A stretch of DNA of 64,000 nt from Candidatus Eisenbacteria bacterium (GTDB lineage Bacteria > Eisenbacteria > RBG-16-71-46): the NCBI GenBank assembly GCA_020847735.1, contig JADLBL010000015.1, forward strand, positions 186,001 through 250,000. Reading direction: 5' to 3'. A program made the position numbers and the translations under genes. Positions 61,451 to 64,000 of this stretch are shown here, in pieces. Numbering within the stretch: position 1 is the first letter of the stretch; every line of letters begins with the position of its first letter. A model generated the notes under the pieces. That model saw only the letters and a list, made by a program, of their open reading frames with translations, had not been told where the DNA came from and did no database searches.

Positions 61451-62476
61451 GTGAAGAAGCCCCTGCGCATCCTCGTCGTCATGCACCCGACGCTCGTGCC
61501 ACCCGACACGCTCAAAGGCCGCACGCCGGAGGAGATCAATCTCTGGAAGACCGAGTACGACGTGGTCTCGAACCTGCGCGGCCTCGGGCACGAGGTGCGC
61601 GCGCTCGGCGTGCAGGAGGAGCTGAACCCGATTCGCGTCGCCGCCGAGGAGTGGAAGCCCGAAGTCGTCTTCAATCTCCTCGAGGAGTTCCACGGCGTCT
61701 CGAACTTCGACCAGCATGTGGTCGCCTACCTCGAGCTGCTCAAGCTCGCGTACACCGGCTGCAATCCGCGAGGCCTCGTGCTCGCCCGCAGCAAGGCGAT
61801 CACCAAGAAGATCGCCGCCTACCACCGCGTGCGCGTGCCCGCGTTCTTCGTCGTCCCACGAGGGCGCAAGGTCGTCCGGCCGAAGAGGCTGCGCTTTCCG
61901 CTGTTCGTGAAGAGCGTCAGCGAAGAGGCCTCGCTCGGCATTTCGCAGGCCAGCATCGTCGAAAGCGACGAGAAGCTCGCCGAGCGCGTGCGCTTCATCC
62001 ACGAGTCCATCGGCTCCGACGCGCTGGTCGAGGAGTACATCGAGGGACGCGAGCTGTACGTGGGCGTGATCGGCAACGAACGGTTGCGCGTGCTGCCGAC
62101 CTGGGAGCTGGATTTCGGCAAGCTCGTCGAGTCGGGCGAGCCGATCGCGACCGCGCGCGTCAAGCACAGCCCCGAGTACCAGAAGAAGCACCGCATCGAC
62201 ATCCGCCGCGCCGGCGAACTCGAGCCGGCCGTCGAACGGCTGATTCAGCGCACCACGCGGCGCGTGTACCGCATGCTCGAGCTCGACGGCTACGCGCGGG
62301 TGGATTACCGCCTCACCTCGAAGGGCGAGCTCTACCTGCTCGAAGCGAACCCCAATCCCGAGATCGCCGAAAAGGAGGAGTTCTCCAGCGCCGCCGCCGC
62401 GGCCGGACTCGGCTACCGGGCGCTGCTCGCGCGCATCCTGGGTCTCGCCGTGTCGCGCCCCGGCCGACTGGACTGA
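61451..62476 (+). CDS. ATP-grasp ligase, D-Ala-D-Ala ligase-like
   Basis: The 341-residue protein has an ATP-grasp fold: an N-terminal LRILVVMHPTLVPPDTLKGR, VVFNLLEEFHGVSNFDQHVV, the ATP-binding RFPLFVKSVSEEASLGISQA, VEEYIEGRELYVGVIGNE, and a C-terminal YARVDYRLTSKGELYLLEAN PNPEI carrying the metal ligands Asp/Glu/Asn. It would join a carboxylate and an amine through an acyl phosphate. It lacks the whole set of Ddl features, and substrate is open; a peptide or cell-wall-like target is plausible. The GTG start at 61451 follows a G-rich stretch. It lies 46 bases after the metallopeptidase gene. Confidence 0.8.
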   Translation: MKKPLRILVVMHPTLVPPDTLKGRTPEEINLWKTEYDVVSNLRGLGHEVRALGVQEELNPIRVAAEEWKPEVVFNLLEEFHGVSNFDQHVVAYLELLKLAYTGCNPRGLVLARSKAITKKIAAYHRVRVPAFFVVPRGRKVVRPKRLRFPLFVKSVSEEASLGISQASIVESDEKLAERVRFIHESIGSDALVEEYIEGRELYVGVIGNERLRVLPTWELDFGKLVESGEPIATARVKHSPEYQKKHRIDIRRAGELEPAVERLIQRTTRRVYRMLELDGYARVDYRLTSKGELYLLEANPNPEIAEKEEFSSAAAAAGLGYRALLARILGLAVSRPGRLD

Positions 62477-62515
62477 GCGCCGCGACCGCGGCCGCGAGGC
62501 GCTGCGTGCCACGCG

Positions 62516-62544
62516 TTGCCAGATCCCGAACCCGGTGCTAAGCC
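62516..62544 (+). promoter_or_regulatory. Promoter of the phosphate-transport genes
   Basis: TTGCCA (62516-62521), a 17-base spacer and TAAGCC (62539-62544), with TGC before the -10 box. The start of transcription would be about 50 bases before the GTG at 62601. Confidence 0.5.
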
Positions 62545-62600
62545 TCCCCGGCCTCACCGAACGACGCTCCGTCGTCCCACCCCGAAATCCCGAGGCGGCC

Positions 62601-63218
62601 GTGAAGCTCTCCCTGTTCCCGAAGGAAGAGGACTTCTTCCTGCTGTTCCGCAAGCAGGCCGAACTGGTCCGCAGCAGCTGCGACCAGCTGCACGAGATGA
62701 TGGAGAAGTTCGACCGGCTCGAGGAGCGCGCGAAGGCGCTCCGGGAAACCGAGCACCGCGCCGACCTCGTCACGCACGAGCTGTTCGAGAAGCTCAACCG
62801 CACGTTCATCACGCCGCTGGAACGCGACGACATTCACGACCTCGCCAGCGGGCTCGACGACGTCGTGGACGCGGCCGAGGCGATCGGCAGCCGGCTGCTG
62901 CTGTTCGGCATCACCTCCTCGCGCCCCGAAGCCGTGCGCATGACCGCGATTCTCGCCGAGTGCGGACGCCAGATCGAGAAGGCCGTGGACGGCCTCAAGA
63001 ACATGCAGAACCTGATGTCGTTCACGATCGAGATCAACCGGCTCGAGAACGAGGCCGACATCATTTCGAGGCAGGTCGTCGGCGAGCTGTTCACCGGCCG
63101 CCACGAGGTGCTCGACATCCTGCGCTGGAAGGAGATCATCGGCCGGCTCGAGAACGCGGCGGACCAGTGCGAGGACGTCGCGAACACGATCGAGTCCATC
63201 GTGATCAAGAGCCGCTGA
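62601..63218 (+). CDS. DUF47 (PhoU-like) protein, probable PiT regulator
   Basis: The 205-residue, all-helical protein belongs to the DUF47 family: FPKEEDFFLLFRKQAELVRS, ERAKALRETEHRADLVTHEL, KLNRTFITPLERDDIHDLAS GLDDVVD, IEINRLENEADIISRQVVGE, and RLENAADQCEDVANTIESIV. The E/D-x3-D clusters bind metals in PhoU-type proteins. DUF47 genes are nearly always beside low-affinity PiT transporters and are thought to modulate phosphate uptake. The start is a GTG at 62601 with GAGG upstream. The PiT gene starts six bases after its stop. Confidence 0.9.
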   Translation: MKLSLFPKEEDFFLLFRKQAELVRSSCDQLHEMMEKFDRLEERAKALRETEHRADLVTHELFEKLNRTFITPLERDDIHDLASGLDDVVDAAEAIGSRLLLFGITSSRPEAVRMTAILAECGRQIEKAVDGLKNMQNLMSFTIEINRLENEADIISRQVVGELFTGRHEVLDILRWKEIIGRLENAADQCEDVANTIESIVIKSR

Positions 63219-63223
63219 CGCCC

Positions 63224-64000
63224 ATGGCGCTGCCTTTCCCGCCGGAAATCCTGTTCGTCATCGCGGTCGCGCTCGCGTTCGACTACAGCAACGGCTTCCA
63301 CGACGCGGCCAACTCGATCGCGACCATCGTCAGCACCCGGGTGCTGTCGCCCCGCCAGGCCGTCGCGTGGGCGGCGTTCTTCAACTTCGCGGCATTCGGC
63401 GTCTTCGGCGTGCACGTCGCGCAGACGATCGCCAAGGGAACCGTGCACCCGGACATCGTGACGCCCGCCATCGTGCTGGGCTCGCTGACCGGCGCGCTGG
63501 CCTGGAATATCCTCACCTGGTGGTGGGGACTGCCCACCTCGTCGTCCCACGCCCTGATCGGCGCCTTCGTGGGCTCGGCGCTGCTGGACGCCGGGCCGGG
63601 GGCGATCGTCGCCTCGGGGGTGCTGAAGACGGTGGCCTTCATCGTCATCTCGCCCGTCCTCGGCCTGGTGCTCGGCTTCGGGCTGATGCTGGCGACGGTG
63701 TGGATCTTCCGGCGGTCCACGCCGCGCCGGGTGGACGTACTTTTTCGGCGGCTCCAGCTCGTCTCGGCGGCGCTGTTCAGCCTCGGCCACGGCTCGAACG
63801 ACGCGCAGAAGACGGCGGGCATCATCACCGCGCTGCTCTACTCGACGGGCCACCTCAGCGGCGACTTTCACGTGCCGTTCTGGGTCATCCTTTCCAGCTA
63901 CGGCGCGATCGGGCTCGGCACGCTTTCGGGCGGCTGGCGGATCGTGAAGACCATGGGCATGAGCATCACCAAGCTGCAGCCGGTCGGCGGCTTCTGCGCC
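63224..64000 (+). CDS. pit: PiT-family inorganic phosphate transporter, N-terminal part
   Basis: The gene runs off the window edge after 259 codons. The frame is open to the last base. Translation opens MALPFPPEILFVIAVALAFD and carries both PiT signatures: DYSNGFHDAANSIATIVSTR near residue 20-40, and LGHGSNDAQKTAGIITALLY at about 188-206. Several transmembrane segments lie between. PiT proteins carry phosphate (often as a metal-phosphate complex) with protons or sodium. It begins six bases after the DUF47 gene, the standard pairing. The ATG at 63224 is the only fitting start. Confidence 0.95.
   Translation, partial: MALPFPPEILFVIAVALAFDYSNGFHDAANSIATIVSTRVLSPRQAVAWAAFFNFAAFGVFGVHVAQTIAKGTVHPDIVTPAIVLGSLTGALAWNILTWWWGLPTSSSHALIGAFVGSALLDAGPGAIVASGVLKTVAFIVISPVLGLVLGFGLMLATVWIFRRSTPRRVDVLFRRLQLVSAALFSLGHGSNDAQKTAGIITALLYSTGHLSGDFHVPFWVILSSYGAIGLGTLSGGWRIVKTMGMSITKLQPVGGFCA

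Overview
This window reads as a chromosomal segment of a very GC-rich, Gram-negative-type bacterium. Predicted exported lipoproteins, probable outer-membrane proteins, and secreted proteins ending in a FlgD/T9SS-like beta domain, together with lamin-tail-domain proteins, fit an FCB-superphylum lineage such as Candidatus Eisenbacteria. That placement is inference: there is no rRNA gene here. No phage, insertion sequence, CRISPR array or integrase was seen, and GC content and start-codon use (many GTG and TTG) look even throughout. Nearly everything lies on the minus strand. The exceptions are a lone metallopeptidase (44965-45666) and the last block (60367-64000).

Layout on the minus strand, from high to low coordinate within each group. 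Bases 1-4533 hold a tRNA-Leu with a strong promoter, then smpB, a cell-wall amidase, a GerMN protein, murI, rph and the start of rdgB, tightly packed. Bases 4678-12905 hold a VWA membrane protein, a run of exported proteins of unknown role, an aminotransferase and a lamin-tail protein. Bases 13052-17539 hold ppdK, a CDP-alcohol phosphatidyltransferase and a DUF4388 protein. Bases 17649-23997 form an operon of asparaginase, a secreted subtilisin and two M16-fold proteins that both lack the zinc motif. Bases 24238-34492 are a block of secreted proteins: a 1450-residue surface protein with its own promoter and terminator, then two related lipoproteins and a smaller secreted protein. Bases 34852-40116 run S41 peptidase-like protein, HAD phosphatase, tRNA-dihydrouridine synthase, larB and larC. 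Bases 40193-43539 carry rsmI, a phosphatidylinositol-type synthase, inositol-1-phosphate synthase and tmk.

After ltaE and the divergent YugP-like peptidase, bases 45749-60177 carry HU, a KARI-like protein with two active-site substitutions, an HD hydrolase with an exported TPR protein, beta-carbonic anhydrase with priA, a signalling group (single-domain receiver, histidine kinase fused to HD-GYP, receiver-GGDEF), then a HipA-like kinase with a DUF3037 partner, cutA and tsaD, and a methyltransferase. The plus-strand block at the right end is a metallopeptidase with an ATP-grasp enzyme, then a DUF47/PhoU-like protein with a PiT phosphate transporter cut by the window edge.

The gene groups suggest several working units: translation quality control and envelope maintenance at the left, inositol phospholipid synthesis near 42 kb, nickel-pincer cofactor steps near 36 kb, c-di-GMP/phosphorelay signalling near 54 kb, and phosphate uptake at the right edge. 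Several promoters share a TTGAC(A/G)-17/18-TA architecture, and two share an identical 15-base stretch around the -35 box. The strongest leads are the paired M16 proteins, the KARI-like protein, the S41 homologue without its catalytic lysine, the HipA-like/DUF3037 pair, the kinase-HD-GYP fusion, and the secreted-protein block.
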